Source: Bodo saltans
Taxonomy: Eukaryota; Euglenozoa; Kinetoplastea; Eubodonida; Bodonidae
Assembly (NCBI GenBank): GCA_001460835.1
Contig: CYKH01001117.1
Coordinates: forward strand, 7,589 to 63,108
DNA: 55,520 nucleotides
Reading direction: 5' to 3'
Shown here: in pieces, positions 27,776 through 37,768 of the stretch
How positions within the stretch are numbered: the first letter of the stretch is position 1
Layout: each line of letters opens with the position of its first letter
The notes under the pieces: model-generated
Seen by the model: the letters and a program-made list of their open reading frames with translations, nothing else
The model's database searches: none
What the model was told of the DNA's origin: nothing
Made by a program: the position numbers and the translations under genes

Positions 27776-29041
27776 ATGTTCGCTGCACCACCCCCACCTC
27801 CGCACTACGGAGGAGGATTTTTTAATGATGGCGCCAGCTCGTCGTTTTACCACCAGCCGCCACCTCCCCAGTATGAGGAGCCCTCCCCGGATACGAAGTT
27901 GTATCGCCAAGAGTGGCTAGAATACTTCCGTTGGGTAGGGTGGGAGGTGGCCATGACGGAGCATGCAGAGCAGTACTACGCGCTGTTCCCTACAGGTCGC
28001 CACAGCTTTACCCCTGCCACTACACAACACTTCAACCAACAGAGCAGCCGTCAGGATGGAAACGGTGCGGTGTACAACAAGCCCGCTGGATCAGCGAGTT
28101 TGTTCGAGGTAGATGAGCCGTCGGAGTCCATCAAGCCCACAGAGCGTTTTGTCGTGTCCAGCAGCGATGATGAAAGTGACTCCGACTCTGACAGCTTCTT
28201 TGACAGCAGCAGCAGCAGCGATTCGTCCTCGAGTAGCGACGACGAAGATGCTAAGCGAGTGAAGACAACTGGTGATCAAGGCCGAACGGAACGCAGCGCT
28301 GCGCCATCGTCAGCCAATAATCGAGATGAACGACGAGAAGATGTGCGCGCCCCTCGCCGGTCTGATGCTCCCCGCGACGAGAGGTCACGAGAGGATCGCC
28401 GTCGCGAGGAGCGGCCTAGAGAGGAGCGGGCTAGAGAGGAGCGACCTAGAGAGGAACGCCCAAGGGAGGAGCGGCCTAAGGAAGAACGGCGCGATGAGCG
28501 TCGCGACGAAAGACGAGATGATCCAAAAAGAGACGATCGACGCGAGCCTCGTCGCGAAGAGAGGCGCGATGAACGCCGTGATGAGCGCCGTGACGACCGT
28601 CGAGATGATCGCCGCGAGGAACGTCGCGATGTTCGTCGTGATGATCGCCGACGGGAAGACGTTCCACGAGATGATCGTCGAGAGGGGCGCGATGGCGAAC
28701 GCCGCGATGGTGAACAACGCAGTCGCCGAGAGGAGCCTGAACGGCGCGACGTTGAACGCCGCAGAGACCCGAAAGATGACTCACAGCGGAGCCGAGCTGT
28801 CGATGACGACAGAAAACGCGGCCGAGAAGGCCCCTCTGGCAGCGATCGGCGTCGTGAGGATCCTCGTGCTGAGCGCCGCGGTGAACCGTCGCGACCAACT
28901 GACACTTCTCGTGATGCAGACCGACGTCGTTCGGATCGCCAGGACCCACGCGATAGCACAAGAGGCCGGCGTGAAGGAGGAGGTGATGACGACAGGGAAC
29001 GCCGTGAACGTGAGCGGCGGCGCCGTCTTGGCGGTCGATAG
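27776..29041 (+). CDS. Arg/Asp/Glu-rich low-complexity protein with a short aromatic N-terminal motif
   Basis: A 421-residue protein. It begins Pro/Tyr/Gly-rich (residues 1-40), followed by an aromatic segment near 42-75 (YRQEWLEYFRWVGWEV, then EQYYALFP) that loosely recalls the Trp/Tyr motif at the C-terminus of FUBP-type splicing factors. Then come an acidic Ser/Asp stretch (128-165) and about 230 residues of alternating Arg with Asp or Glu (RDERRDERRDD and similar). Mixed-charge RD/RE domains are typical of splicing and RNA-processing proteins such as U1-70K. A nuclear RNA-processing role is therefore plausible but not shown, and no RRM or zinc finger is visible. The repeat nature leaves other frames open too, but the aromatic N-terminus and the splice signal fix this frame. 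Confidence 0.78.
   Translation: MFAAPPPPPHYGGGFFNDGASSSFYHQPPPPQYEEPSPDTKLYRQEWLEYFRWVGWEVAMTEHAEQYYALFPTGRHSFTPATTQHFNQQSSRQDGNGAVYNKPAGSASLFEVDEPSESIKPTERFVVSSSDDESDSDSDSFFDSSSSSDSSSSSDDEDAKRVKTTGDQGRTERSAAPSSANNRDERREDVRAPRRSDAPRDERSREDRRREERPREERAREERPREERPREERPKEERRDERRDERRDDPKRDDRREPRREERRDERRDERRDDRRDDRREERRDVRRDDRRREDVPRDDRREGRDGERRDGEQRSRREEPERRDVERRRDPKDDSQRSRAVDDDRKRGREGPSGSDRRREDPRAERRGEPSRPTDTSRDADRRRSDRQDPRDSTRGRREGGGDDDRERRERERRRRLGGR
28380..28800 (+). repeat. Degenerate RD/RE codon repeat
   Basis: Imperfect hexanucleotide periodicity of CGN-GAN codons in the RD-rich gene. The composition lacks stop codons in most frames and explains the long open frames on both strands here. 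Confidence 0.8.
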
Positions 29042-29138
29042 GAATGTGAGCGGCACATAACCATTAACGTACGCCAACTCTCAACAAAAAAATGAAATCC
29101 TTTCTGCAGACGACGAGCACATGAAAAAACAGATCGTT

Positions 29139-29171
29139 ATTTTGGCCTTTTCTATTATTCGTCCCAATCAG
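29139..29171 (+). promoter_or_regulatory. Predicted spliced-leader acceptor, large disordered protein
   Basis: Pyrimidine-rich stretch with CCTTTTCTATTATTC ending in AG 29170-29171. If used, the start is ATG 29211 rather than 29121; an alternative CTTTCTGCAG lies at 29100-29109. Confidence 0.45.
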
Positions 29172-29210
29172 TTTCATAACACAACATCAAAAAAGGGGGA
29201 CACACATAAC

Positions 29211-32200
29211 ATGCCAGGGACGGCAAGACGATGCTCGAGTAATCAGCAGCATCGACGTCTTTTATCGGCAGGAGTGGAAGCCGTGCAGCAGAGACGACTG
29301 CGCCCCTCAAAACGATCCTTGACACAAACGCAGCAAAACGCCTCCTCCTTGGCTCCTTCTAGACCGACGCAATCTTGGTCTGCCACCCACAAGAGAAGGG
29401 GACTGGGGCACATAGATTCTCGAATTAGCTTCGAAGGCGCTGCAACTGGTGGGTACAGTGGCTTATTTGGCCAGCGCCGCCTTGGTGGCCATGACGACGC
29501 TGACTTCGGTCGGTATCGATCACCAACGTCGAGTGTTGCCGTCTCTTCGTCCGACCCTCGCCGGGTAATAGTGCACCCAAAGCCAACCGCATCGTTCAAC
29601 TCCACCACATCTTCGTTTCGCATTTTCATGCCTTACCGCTTTAAAATTCCAGATGAGGGTTATGCCGACCTTAATAGCAGTGAAGGAGGTGAGGGTTCCA
29701 ATGTCACGTCAGGCGAAGCGCACCACAAACAGAGCCAGCCAATGTTGCGTCCTCGCAGTGCTAACGAAAAAGCAAACCTTTCACCAACGTTGGGAAGAGC
29801 AAAGGTGCATCATGCTGTGCGTTTCCCCCCGCCGCCCTCATCCGAAGAGGAGTCAGAAGATGAGAGTTCTTCCCCGGATCCTGGACGCCCATCAGCCCCT
29901 CGGCACATTGCTGACGCTACTCCTTCAGCAGCAACAACTGCAGTGAGCGACTTTAACAATGCTAATTCACGCGATAACGCTTCTCTAGATACGTTTTATG
30001 GTCATAAGAGAGATCGTAAGGCTACTGTGGTTACCGCTAACTCGCCACAATCGTTGCAGCGACGCAACAGCGCACCATTGATGAGGAATGAAGGTACTTT
30101 CAAAGCGGCAGCGCGTCATTCTTCGTTTGCCGCTTCGCCTGGCGTTGCCGAGCAGACACCTCGGCAACAGCGCGCCTCGACACGAGGCGACGGCGGCGAC
30201 GTATCGACTGCTGGAGGAGGCAGCCTTCATATTTCGCCAATCTTTTCCATGCTGAACACACCATCCCTGGTGAGTGGAGCAGTAGGTGGTGCAACACCAA
30301 CACCTCGCTTCACGATTCCGAAAGAGTATGACGACGAGGAGGAGGCTTCCACGGATGAGGCCCAACCGGCCGCGACAATTCAAGTGGAGGAGGTCCAACA
30401 AGAGAGAATCAATCCCTCTCACTTAGTTCTTCCTTCATCTCTCAGTGAGCGGCCAGGCATCATTCGAACGACAACATCTGAAACATCTGCCACTAGCGTC
30501 ACAAACAACGGGTCCGCTCGTCAACAACAACAACAAGGCAACGATAAACGCCAGCGTGAAAGTGTCGCTGCAGTTGCACACTACGCAGCGGAGAAGATCA
30601 AGCAGGATATGGTGTCGCACGGCGGTCATCTGCCAACATACGAAGTGAGAGGAGGTGCCGCGTCTCCGATGCGTGTCAGGCAAGTTCACCAAGTTGACCA
30701 GGCGATACAATCGGAAACAACTGAATTGTCGTCACGAGTGAAAATAGAGAAGCGATCGACAATCACTACAACGAAGGGCAACAACAGTTACTCCGCTGGT
30801 GGTGGGGGAGGTGCGACGATACGGCCAGTGTTGGTGGGCTACATCTCAGACCTGGAGGATGAGAGGGAGGATCTCTTGCAGCAACTCGAAGCCGCTGAGT
30901 ACGCGAGGAACGAAGCCAGGACGCATCAGCTTGCATTACAAAGGGAAGTTGAGTCCGCGAAGCACGAGCTTTTATCGGCAGCAGCAAGTCTTCGGCGCGA
31001 AAAGATGGAAGCGCCGCTACACAACCGCAATGTCCAGCACCGTCTTCGAGCTGCTTCTCAAGAGCCCGAGGCTACACGAGTGGCACCACCGCCTCCACAG
31101 CCGCCAGTGGCGCAGCTGTCGACCAAGGTGCCTGCTCGAGTCACATTGAACCATAACACTCAAACAGAGACTCGCCGATTCTCACACTCGGCAGTCCAAG
31201 CTGACCTCCCACAAGCGCAGCCAAACCACATTACACTGTCAAACAAGCAGAGCCTCCGTGGGGCACCACCTAATCCGAGGCGCAAGCAGAGTACTGCACC
31301 ACAAGACACACCCTCATCACAGCCAACTCGTAACGACAACGCAGGTGACGCTTCCCAGTCTGCGAGGCGCCATGATCGTCGGCGCTCTGTTGCCACGCAA
31401 TCAACGTTGGCAGTGTGGGTCGGACCCCAAAGGGTGGCTGCACAAACTGATACCGATGACATCCCGCTGGCGTCCGATTCACTGTCTTCCGAGCCGCCAA
31501 GAAGACAGTCCGCTCCAACTGCTGCTGGTCCACGGCCGAGGGTGCTTATCAGCCCGATGCCCTCAGCGTCAGATAAAGTTCTGCAGCATGTCCACCGACT
31601 TCAAGAGGACTTGAGGAAAATTGGGACTAAAGTGGAGATCACTGAGGCGCTTGTTGCGCACTCCGTCGCCGGTTCGTTTGCTGCTGGTTCGGTTGCGAAT
31701 ACCAGTTTCCACAGTGCAACTGGGTTTCCTTACGCCTCTGGCACAGAGCGAAATCCCCCGCAACAGCACCACCACCATCAGGCGTATCGTAGTGCGAGTG
31801 TTCTCTCCACCATTAGTGAGGGGTATTACCCACAACACGTGGGAGGGAACGGGGGTTCCAGGGGAAGTCCTGCAGACCAGTCGCTTGCTTTCGCGACGAA
31901 CACCTTTGCCGCATCTTTGAACGCTCCTCCCTACGAACTGTTGCATTACTCTCAACAACAGGGAATGCTGATGGATGCAGCGGGATCTCCTGTGACGGGA
32001 CGGCAGCAACACCTACATGGTGGGCCACAGTATCACAATGCTCGCTCGCCCTCTGCGCAGCATGCTGCGTGCAGTAGCGAGAGTGGTGCCATTGGGAATC
32101 ACAGCTTCGGTGCCTCGTCACGGCATGCACTGAGCAATTCGCAGCGCGCACAACCGTCACGTCGCTATTTGATGTCACCTCATCGTGAAGCTAGTGACAT

Positions 32201-33287
32201 CTCAGGAGGCACCACTTCCCTCCAGCAAAGTACTTCAGTGCACAACAACGCACGAGACCATCATCACAGCAGCAGTATCAACCACAACCATCATTATGGA
32301 AGCCGTATTGGGCAACGAGGGAACGGGAGCTACATGGCTGATAGTGCGTTGAGTCAATCAGCTATGGATCATCATCATCGCAACATTGAGTATGAGGCAC
32401 CAATGCCAATGGTGTCGTCCTCAACGAACGCATCGGCATCGGCTGGCCTGCTGGGATACCACAATCCTTCGTGGGATGAACGAAACGCCCTACTATCATC
32501 GTCAGAGCCACGAGACCTCGTGCATACCGCTGTGTTCACGACAACATCAGCCCTTCACCAGCAGCAGCAGTACACGACCAACACAGACCGCAGCATCTCA
32601 CCGCCACGGCAGTCGCGATATGTGTCCCCAGAAGGTGAAGTGTTTGATGCGCCGACAGATCTAGAGCGCCTGGCTCTGCTGGAATCACCTCGGCACAATC
32701 CTGTCATGACGGCCGCACCTGTGGTGTCCCCACCGCTTCGACCACTGACGCCTCTAGCAGTGACGTCCACCACACCCACTCACAACCTGGGGCCTTTGCG
32801 ATGTGTGCTGGTCGGAGACGACGTGCCACTTCTTACGAACCCCTCCATCTCCCCACCGTCATCGTCAGAGAGATCATTTGTGCGACACCAGCGCACAGTG
32901 TCTCCACCAACATCTCCGCCCGCCGCCGCTGTCGCCGTGTTAGCGCCGCATCATCATGATAATTCTATCGTGGATGCCAAGCCAAACAATGACTTTCCAG
33001 CGAGAGCACTTTCACAACAGACGTCTGTGTCGCCGCCTACTTTGTCACAATACATGGATGAGGAGTGGTCATCGCCGCAAGCATCAGGCGAGCCTCGACG
33101 CCGCATAGCATTGGAGGACTTACGTTTCAGTCCAGACTCCGACGAGGATGACAGTGAGGAGACTGATGCAGCGCTTGTATTGGAACGCCAGTCACTATCG
33201 CCACAGGTGGCTGTGAGAGACGTCGCCATCGTTGTGCCGTCCACAAGGTTTGGCGTGATACTGCCTGAAGAGATGCGTTTGGAATAG
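29211..33287 (+). CDS. Large Ser-rich disordered protein with short coiled coil and TQT-like motifs
   Basis: About 1,358 residues with no recognised enzyme domain. Most is disordered, rich in Ser, Pro, His and Gln. A short coiled coil lies near 537-600 (YISDLEDEREDLLQQLEAAE). Around it are several TQT-like motifs (AIQSET near 500, NTQTET near 650, AVQAD near 660, ATQST near 728, AAQTDTD near 744), the type of peptide that binds dynein light chain LC8. The C-terminal 250 residues carry many SPP or SP sites and an acidic end (DSDEDDSEETDA). This composition suggests a cytoskeletal or basal-body scaffold regulated by proline-directed kinases, as inference. The start at 29211 is chosen from the splice signal; an in-frame ATG at 29121 would add 30 residues. 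Confidence 0.72.
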   Translation: MPGTARRCSSNQQHRRLLSAGVEAVQQRRLRPSKRSLTQTQQNASSLAPSRPTQSWSATHKRRGLGHIDSRISFEGAATGGYSGLFGQRRLGGHDDADFGRYRSPTSSVAVSSSDPRRVIVHPKPTASFNSTTSSFRIFMPYRFKIPDEGYADLNSSEGGEGSNVTSGEAHHKQSQPMLRPRSANEKANLSPTLGRAKVHHAVRFPPPPSSEEESEDESSSPDPGRPSAPRHIADATPSAATTAVSDFNNANSRDNASLDTFYGHKRDRKATVVTANSPQSLQRRNSAPLMRNEGTFKAAARHSSFAASPGVAEQTPRQQRASTRGDGGDVSTAGGGSLHISPIFSMLNTPSLVSGAVGGATPTPRFTIPKEYDDEEEASTDEAQPAATIQVEEVQQERINPSHLVLPSSLSERPGIIRTTTSETSATSVTNNGSARQQQQQGNDKRQRESVAAVAHYAAEKIKQDMVSHGGHLPTYEVRGGAASPMRVRQVHQVDQAIQSETTELSSRVKIEKRSTITTTKGNNSYSAGGGGGATIRPVLVGYISDLEDEREDLLQQLEAAEYARNEARTHQLALQREVESAKHELLSAAASLRREKMEAPLHNRNVQHRLRAASQEPEATRVAPPPPQPPVAQLSTKVPARVTLNHNTQTETRRFSHSAVQADLPQAQPNHITLSNKQSLRGAPPNPRRKQSTAPQDTPSSQPTRNDNAGDASQSARRHDRRRSVATQSTLAVWVGPQRVAAQTDTDDIPLASDSLSSEPPRRQSAPTAAGPRPRVLISPMPSASDKVLQHVHRLQEDLRKIGTKVEITEALVAHSVAGSFAAGSVANTSFHSATGFPYASGTERNPPQQHHHHQAYRSASVLSTISEGYYPQHVGGNGGSRGSPADQSLAFATNTFAASLNAPPYELLHYSQQQGMLMDAAGSPVTGRQQHLHGGPQYHNARSPSAQHAACSSESGAIGNHSFGASSRHALSNSQRAQPSRRYLMSPHREASDISGGTTSLQQSTSVHNNARDHHHSSSINHNHHYGSRIGQRGNGSYMADSALSQSAMDHHHRNIEYEAPMPMVSSSTNASASAGLLGYHNPSWDERNALLSSSEPRDLVHTAVFTTTSALHQQQQYTTNTDRSISPPRQSRYVSPEGEVFDAPTDLERLALLESPRHNPVMTAAPVVSPPLRPLTPLAVTSTTPTHNLGPLRCVLVGDDVPLLTNPSISPPSSSERSFVRHQRTVSPPTSPPAAAVAVLAPHHHDNSIVDAKPNNDFPARALSQQTSVSPPTLSQYMDEEWSSPQASGEPRRRIALEDLRFSPDSDEDDSEETDAALVLERQSLSPQVAVRDVAIVVPSTRFGVILPEEMRLE

Positions 33288-33425
33288 GCGAGTGGGCGGG
33301 TGGGGTTGTCGGAACTCTATGATTACAGTGTGAGATCTTCGCTTTTGTACTATTTCAAAAAAAAAAGAAAGAAAAAAAACTGTCTGCAAAAACTAGTTGC
33401 CACTACCAGAGCTAAGTTGAAACCT

Positions 33426-33449
33426 CGTTGCTTCTTCTGTTTCCTTTAG
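33426..33449 (+). promoter_or_regulatory. Predicted spliced-leader acceptor, membrane protein gene
   Basis: GTTGCTTCTTCTGTTTCCTTTAG with AG 33448-33449, 30 bases before ATG 33480. Confidence 0.65.
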
Positions 33450-33479
33450 GCGACCTCACGATTGTGCAGCGAACACAAA

Positions 33480-36400
33480 ATGACCTCCTGTGATAGTTAC
33501 GGGTATTTTAGATGTAACTTGGTTGTTGTGTTGTCGTTATTACTCACGGTCTCTATTTTGCGTGCGACCGTGAGTGAATCGACGTTGAACCAATCACAGT
33601 TGTGCGGCAACAGTTTCATTGTTCTTCAGTCAAACAGCATGTACGCGTTTGTGGGTTGCAATTGGTCGAGTTTGCTGCCCACATTGAGCTATGCAAGCTG
33701 CCTGAGCAACGTCACCATCAACGTTGTGAACTCCGATGGCTTGCCAATTTTTCAAGGGCCAAAATCATGTTTCTGTGAGGATGGAGGCATCCTCCAATAC
33801 GTGATTGAAAATACACACACCGCCCACGCCAGTCCGCAGCCTGCATCTCAGTCTCTGATACAGATTGGGAGCGGCTGTGTCGAGAGTTTTAGCTTCTGCG
33901 CTAGCAACTCTAAACTGTCTTTTAATGTTTCTGCGGCTGATTTATTTATTGTTTATGCGACGTGGTCTCCACTTCTCAAAGCCAATTTTAGCATAGTGGT
34001 CACGAACACGACGCTTGAACTCTTTGCTTATCCAAAACAGGACGTCCGGTCAAGGTGCGGAGTATTTTGTTTCGAGAGTTTCACTCCGTCCGACATACTT
34101 AATTATACGGGCCGTATTAGGATCGTGTTCAACAGCACTGTGTTTTCCATCATTGAGGTTGGGTACTTCCCAACTCTGTATGCTTACGAGGCTGCGACAG
34201 TTTGGATTGACGGCAAGAACACAACAGTCCCATCGATTCATCTCCAAGTTCATGCCGGTGGCTTGAAAGATCCGGGTTTTCGTATTTCATTCGTAGGCAT
34301 CGATTCGAATGACAACAACGAGACACAGTTCAATGGATACGGAGTGCTTCTTCTCCGCGGCACCAGTGAAAATAATGCAGCATCAATTGCTGACTTGCAC
34401 ATAGAAATCATCGGAAGTGCCGACAGCAATTACGTCCTCGCAGACCTTCAAGCATCATCAGTTGCTGCACTCATTTTCATCGATCGAATGCGAGAAATCA
34501 CTAACGCTCGATTTAGATTGGAAGACTTCCATGTTAAATCAAGACTCGGTGCACCGCTCAATTCGTCTGAGCTGCGGTCGGTAAGCGCGCTTCAAATATC
34601 AGCAACGGAAATCATCAGAAACCTCACTGCAACTGCCCGTCACATAGTGATTTACGCTGCAACATTTAGCGGTGTGCGACCAAATAACAGCCTTTCCAAA
34701 TTGCAAGGTGCTGTGACAACCTGTCTGTCTTTGAAAGGCTCTGTTGCTGATGCAACTGTGGACTTGCACGAAATTGATGTACGGGCAGTTTTTGAAAACG
34801 GTACGTTACCACTTCTCAATGGAGTTGCATATCTTCTTGTGGCCGCTTCCGTCGTTGACTTTCACGCATCAACACCACTTGTATTTAGATCCCTCTTCAT
34901 GATCGTGAACTCGTCGATCGCGGCTTCATTCAAAGCAGCCGTTCCTCAGTCAGCTCTTTTTGCATTCGTCGGCATTGTAACCGCGCTAGTTCACGCCCCA
35001 ACAAATTTCACCGATAGTTCCCTGACAGTTATTGAAAGTACTTCCACATCATCAGCTGTCGAGTTCACTAACACGCATGTCTCTGTTGTAACTTCGATTA
35101 TTGTTCTTCAAAACACCCTCAGCGCAATGGTTGTTTACATCCCAAGTATGAGTATTATCGTTACTCTTGCGACTAGCACGCGGTTGTACCTGGGAGCAAC
35201 CCAATCGACAAACACTGATCTATCGCTGAACTTCAACCGCGTTCAAATAGTATCGCACAGCAGCACGGATATGCCTTGTCACGCACTGTTGCCTTCATCT
35301 GGCCTCACGCTCAGAATCGAGGCTTCAAACTTGACGCAAAATCACTTAAGCGTAGATGCATTCTTGTGCGGGACCAAATTGTGTTCGTTTAAAGAGTCAT
35401 ATTTTCGTTTACAAAACTACGATGGCGAAGGTGCATTTATTGCTGTTGCCGCAGGTTTGCAGTTGGTGTCAACAACGATCATTGTGAGCGACTCAAGTTT
35501 TTCGAGTCCCGATGTGACTGGACTGATTGGATACAGCACACAAACAACCGCTGATCAGCACTTCAACATTTCAAGCAGCTCCACATTTATGTTTCAGAGA
35601 GTCAACGCTTCAGGATTTCCAACGTTGTTTGAGGGTGTCGCTTGTCCACCAGGCTCCACGAGCCCACAACTCCTAATCACATTGGAGTGTTTGCGATGGA
35701 ACGATAATGCCATTCCAAACGACAAGCTAGTGCTGAAGGGATCTGAATGCGCTCATGTGACGCGCCGGCGAGTGCAAGGGTGCCCAAATCTACCCTCATC
35801 GAGCCCATCCCTCACACTCGAGCTACCACCTCCACAAACAAGTGCGCCAAGCGCAGCTGCAGCACTGGTAAGCAACGAAGTATCAACCACCGTCGCTGTT
35901 CTGGTGTCACTGAGCACTGTCTTTTCGGTTGCATCTGCGGGTGGTCCACTGTCGCAGTCGTTGATTGCTATTGGGCAGTCACAATGTGCTCCGCACGCAG
36001 TGAAAGAGTCCACCAAGGGTGGTCGTTTCTTAGTGTCACCGTTTTACGCTCTCGGAGATCATGCGATCGTTTACGGCAATGCGGGTCTCATCGCATGCAT
36101 TATCGCCATGCAACTCGCTGCGGTGCGCTACTTTCGAACGCAAGCACTGTCTGTCGACGATTCAATGATGAGACTTGAACGCCCCACTGGACATCCCACT
36201 AGCTCTGCACTATCACCAGAAGTGCGTGCACGCTTTCCAAATGTGGCGATCCTTGCAGGTGGTCTTGGGCTGCAAGGGTTGGCTAGCACGTCACTGCGTA
36301 TGACGTTTAGTGATGCAGATTCACCTGCATCCATTGTAACTGGTGTTTTTGGCCTTAGCGCAACTGTTGCCGGTCTAGTTGGCTGGCGCTTGGCCGAACG

Positions 36401-37268
36401 CAGCAAAACCGCACGAACAATGCGGTTCCGCCCATACCGTGTGCCGGAGGTACGCAAGTCGTTCCTACCCCCGTATTTGTTACCGCTGGGTCGTTGGCTC
36501 CCCGATGAAGCGACGGCGACGCATGGAAAGCTACGCAGCTCGGTTCGTGCAGGATGTGAATGGCTTGGGTCGTACACATCGATCTACGCCCTATTTGTCA
36601 GCACGTTCGCCGCGATTCCCTTGCCAACAGACTACTGCTTGGGTATCTGGGTTCCACTGTCGCTTGTGTCGGCAGCCTGCTGCGTTGTGGCGTTAAAATT
36701 CCGCCCTGCCCGCGTGCCGATTGTTGATGTGTTCAATGGTCTTTGCTTTGGATCATCTGCTGGGCTGCAGCTCACTAGTGGAATTGTGGCAGAGCAGGAA
36801 ATCAATGGTGAGCCATTTGGAGGCTCTGCTGCGCTGCTGGTGGGATTGACGCTGATCTACACGGCAAGCACAGTGCTACGAGGCGTCCACTCAGGGATTG
36901 TGTTTCTTTGGGAACGACAGTTCCGCACCGCAGAAAATAATTTTTCACCACCGCAAAGTAATGCGATAGATGCTCGGAAACTCAGAGATTCGAACTTAAA
37001 GAGAGCAGGTACCCCTCGACACGCTAAAGGTGGCGAGTTAGAATCGCCGACAATTGACAGTTTGTTTCTGTACGAAACTCAGGAGACGTGGACACAAGGC
37101 GTAACCTTATTGCAGTTAGAAGAGCAGAGGGAGCGCAAGCGAAACGTGCGACACCAACATCATTGGTCAGCGGAAGAACTTGTACCACCGCTGTCCCACG
37201 ATGACGTGATGCACAACTTGTCAAATCTTGTCGCGGCTGCGTCAAGAACCCAACATGATCGACGCTAG
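33480..37268 (+). CDS. Large surface-type membrane protein: ectodomain plus multi-span C-terminus
   Basis: A 1,262-residue protein. A signal peptide is visible (LVVVLSLLLTVSI in the first 35 residues). About 770 residues of probable ectodomain follow, rich in Asn-x-Ser/Thr sites and in short alternating hydrophobic strands (for example LHIEIIG and ARHIVIYAATF), suggestive of a beta-helix. Paired cysteines (CFCEDGG) lie near the N-terminus. From about residue 800 there are six to eight hydrophobic segments, including LIACIIAMQLAAV, SIYALFVSTFAAIPL and LSLVSAACCVVAL, then a ~110-residue charged cytoplasmic tail. The plan of a long ectodomain and polytopic C-terminus recalls kinetoplastid surface families such as T. 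cruzi DGF-1, but I cannot assign it. The start is set by the acceptor. Confidence 0.75.
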   Translation: MTSCDSYGYFRCNLVVVLSLLLTVSILRATVSESTLNQSQLCGNSFIVLQSNSMYAFVGCNWSSLLPTLSYASCLSNVTINVVNSDGLPIFQGPKSCFCEDGGILQYVIENTHTAHASPQPASQSLIQIGSGCVESFSFCASNSKLSFNVSAADLFIVYATWSPLLKANFSIVVTNTTLELFAYPKQDVRSRCGVFCFESFTPSDILNYTGRIRIVFNSTVFSIIEVGYFPTLYAYEAATVWIDGKNTTVPSIHLQVHAGGLKDPGFRISFVGIDSNDNNETQFNGYGVLLLRGTSENNAASIADLHIEIIGSADSNYVLADLQASSVAALIFIDRMREITNARFRLEDFHVKSRLGAPLNSSELRSVSALQISATEIIRNLTATARHIVIYAATFSGVRPNNSLSKLQGAVTTCLSLKGSVADATVDLHEIDVRAVFENGTLPLLNGVAYLLVAASVVDFHASTPLVFRSLFMIVNSSIAASFKAAVPQSALFAFVGIVTALVHAPTNFTDSSLTVIESTSTSSAVEFTNTHVSVVTSIIVLQNTLSAMVVYIPSMSIIVTLATSTRLYLGATQSTNTDLSLNFNRVQIVSHSSTDMPCHALLPSSGLTLRIEASNLTQNHLSVDAFLCGTKLCSFKESYFRLQNYDGEGAFIAVAAGLQLVSTTIIVSDSSFSSPDVTGLIGYSTQTTADQHFNISSSSTFMFQRVNASGFPTLFEGVACPPGSTSPQLLITLECLRWNDNAIPNDKLVLKGSECAHVTRRRVQGCPNLPSSSPSLTLELPPPQTSAPSAAAALVSNEVSTTVAVLVSLSTVFSVASAGGPLSQSLIAIGQSQCAPHAVKESTKGGRFLVSPFYALGDHAIVYGNAGLIACIIAMQLAAVRYFRTQALSVDDSMMRLERPTGHPTSSALSPEVRARFPNVAILAGGLGLQGLASTSLRMTFSDADSPASIVTGVFGLSATVAGLVGWRLAERSKTARTMRFRPYRVPEVRKSFLPPYLLPLGRWLPDEATATHGKLRSSVRAGCEWLGSYTSIYALFVSTFAAIPLPTDYCLGIWVPLSLVSAACCVVALKFRPARVPIVDVFNGLCFGSSAGLQLTSGIVAEQEINGEPFGGSAALLVGLTLIYTASTVLRGVHSGIVFLWERQFRTAENNFSPPQSNAIDARKLRDSNLKRAGTPRHAKGGELESPTIDSLFLYETQETWTQGVTLLQLEEQRERKRNVRHQHHWSAEELVPPLSHDDVMHNLSNLVAAASRTQHDRR

Positions 37269-37768
37269 AGAGCCAAGAGAGATGAAAAAAAGTTGAAAGT
37301 GAAAAAATTGAAAGTGAAAAAAAGCGAATAGAAACAGCGAAAAATGTCGAAGCAACGAGGAGTGAAAAAAACCCCGATGTAACTATGCAAAATTGTCATG
37401 CATAATTTCTCTCAAGTGTAAGAATTGAAGAAAAGCCCATACGCCCATGTTTTGTAAGTTAATCGCCATCACCAAACCATCCATAATGTACCACAAATAG
37501 AATACAGAATGCGCACGACCAACCACTTCTTCCCTTTCACTCATTTTATTCCACTTTGTAATATTGTCCCAATCCCAATCTGTGTCACACTCAATTTAGT
37601 GTGTTTTTATTTGTTGTTTGTGCGATTCTTTTTTTAAGTTGCGATCGTTGTGAGCTGAAGCGTCGCTTCATGTAACCACGCCCGTTTTCATCACACACAC
37701 ATATCATATGTATTCTTTCATAATTGTTAGATTGACGGCATTTTCTTCCAAAAAAAAAGAAGAAAAAA
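37269..37768. other. Spacer with purine-rich tandem repeat
   Basis: No gene. The 3' UTR begins with an A-rich stretch containing TTGAAAGTGAAAAAA twice (about 37293-37323). The pyrimidine tract and AG for the next gene lie at 37601-37638. Confidence 0.6.
37601..37638 (+). promoter_or_regulatory. Predicted spliced-leader acceptor, methyltransferase-domain gene
   Basis: T-rich tract ending CTTTTTTTAAG, AG 37637-37638. The leader is about 130 bases. Confidence 0.55.

Noticed and set aside
28276-29064. 262-codon reverse-strand open frame resembling an RS-domain protein
   Set aside because: It is the complement of the CGN-GAN repeat of the RD-rich gene, has no non-repetitive domain, and would run against the transcription direction of the whole window.
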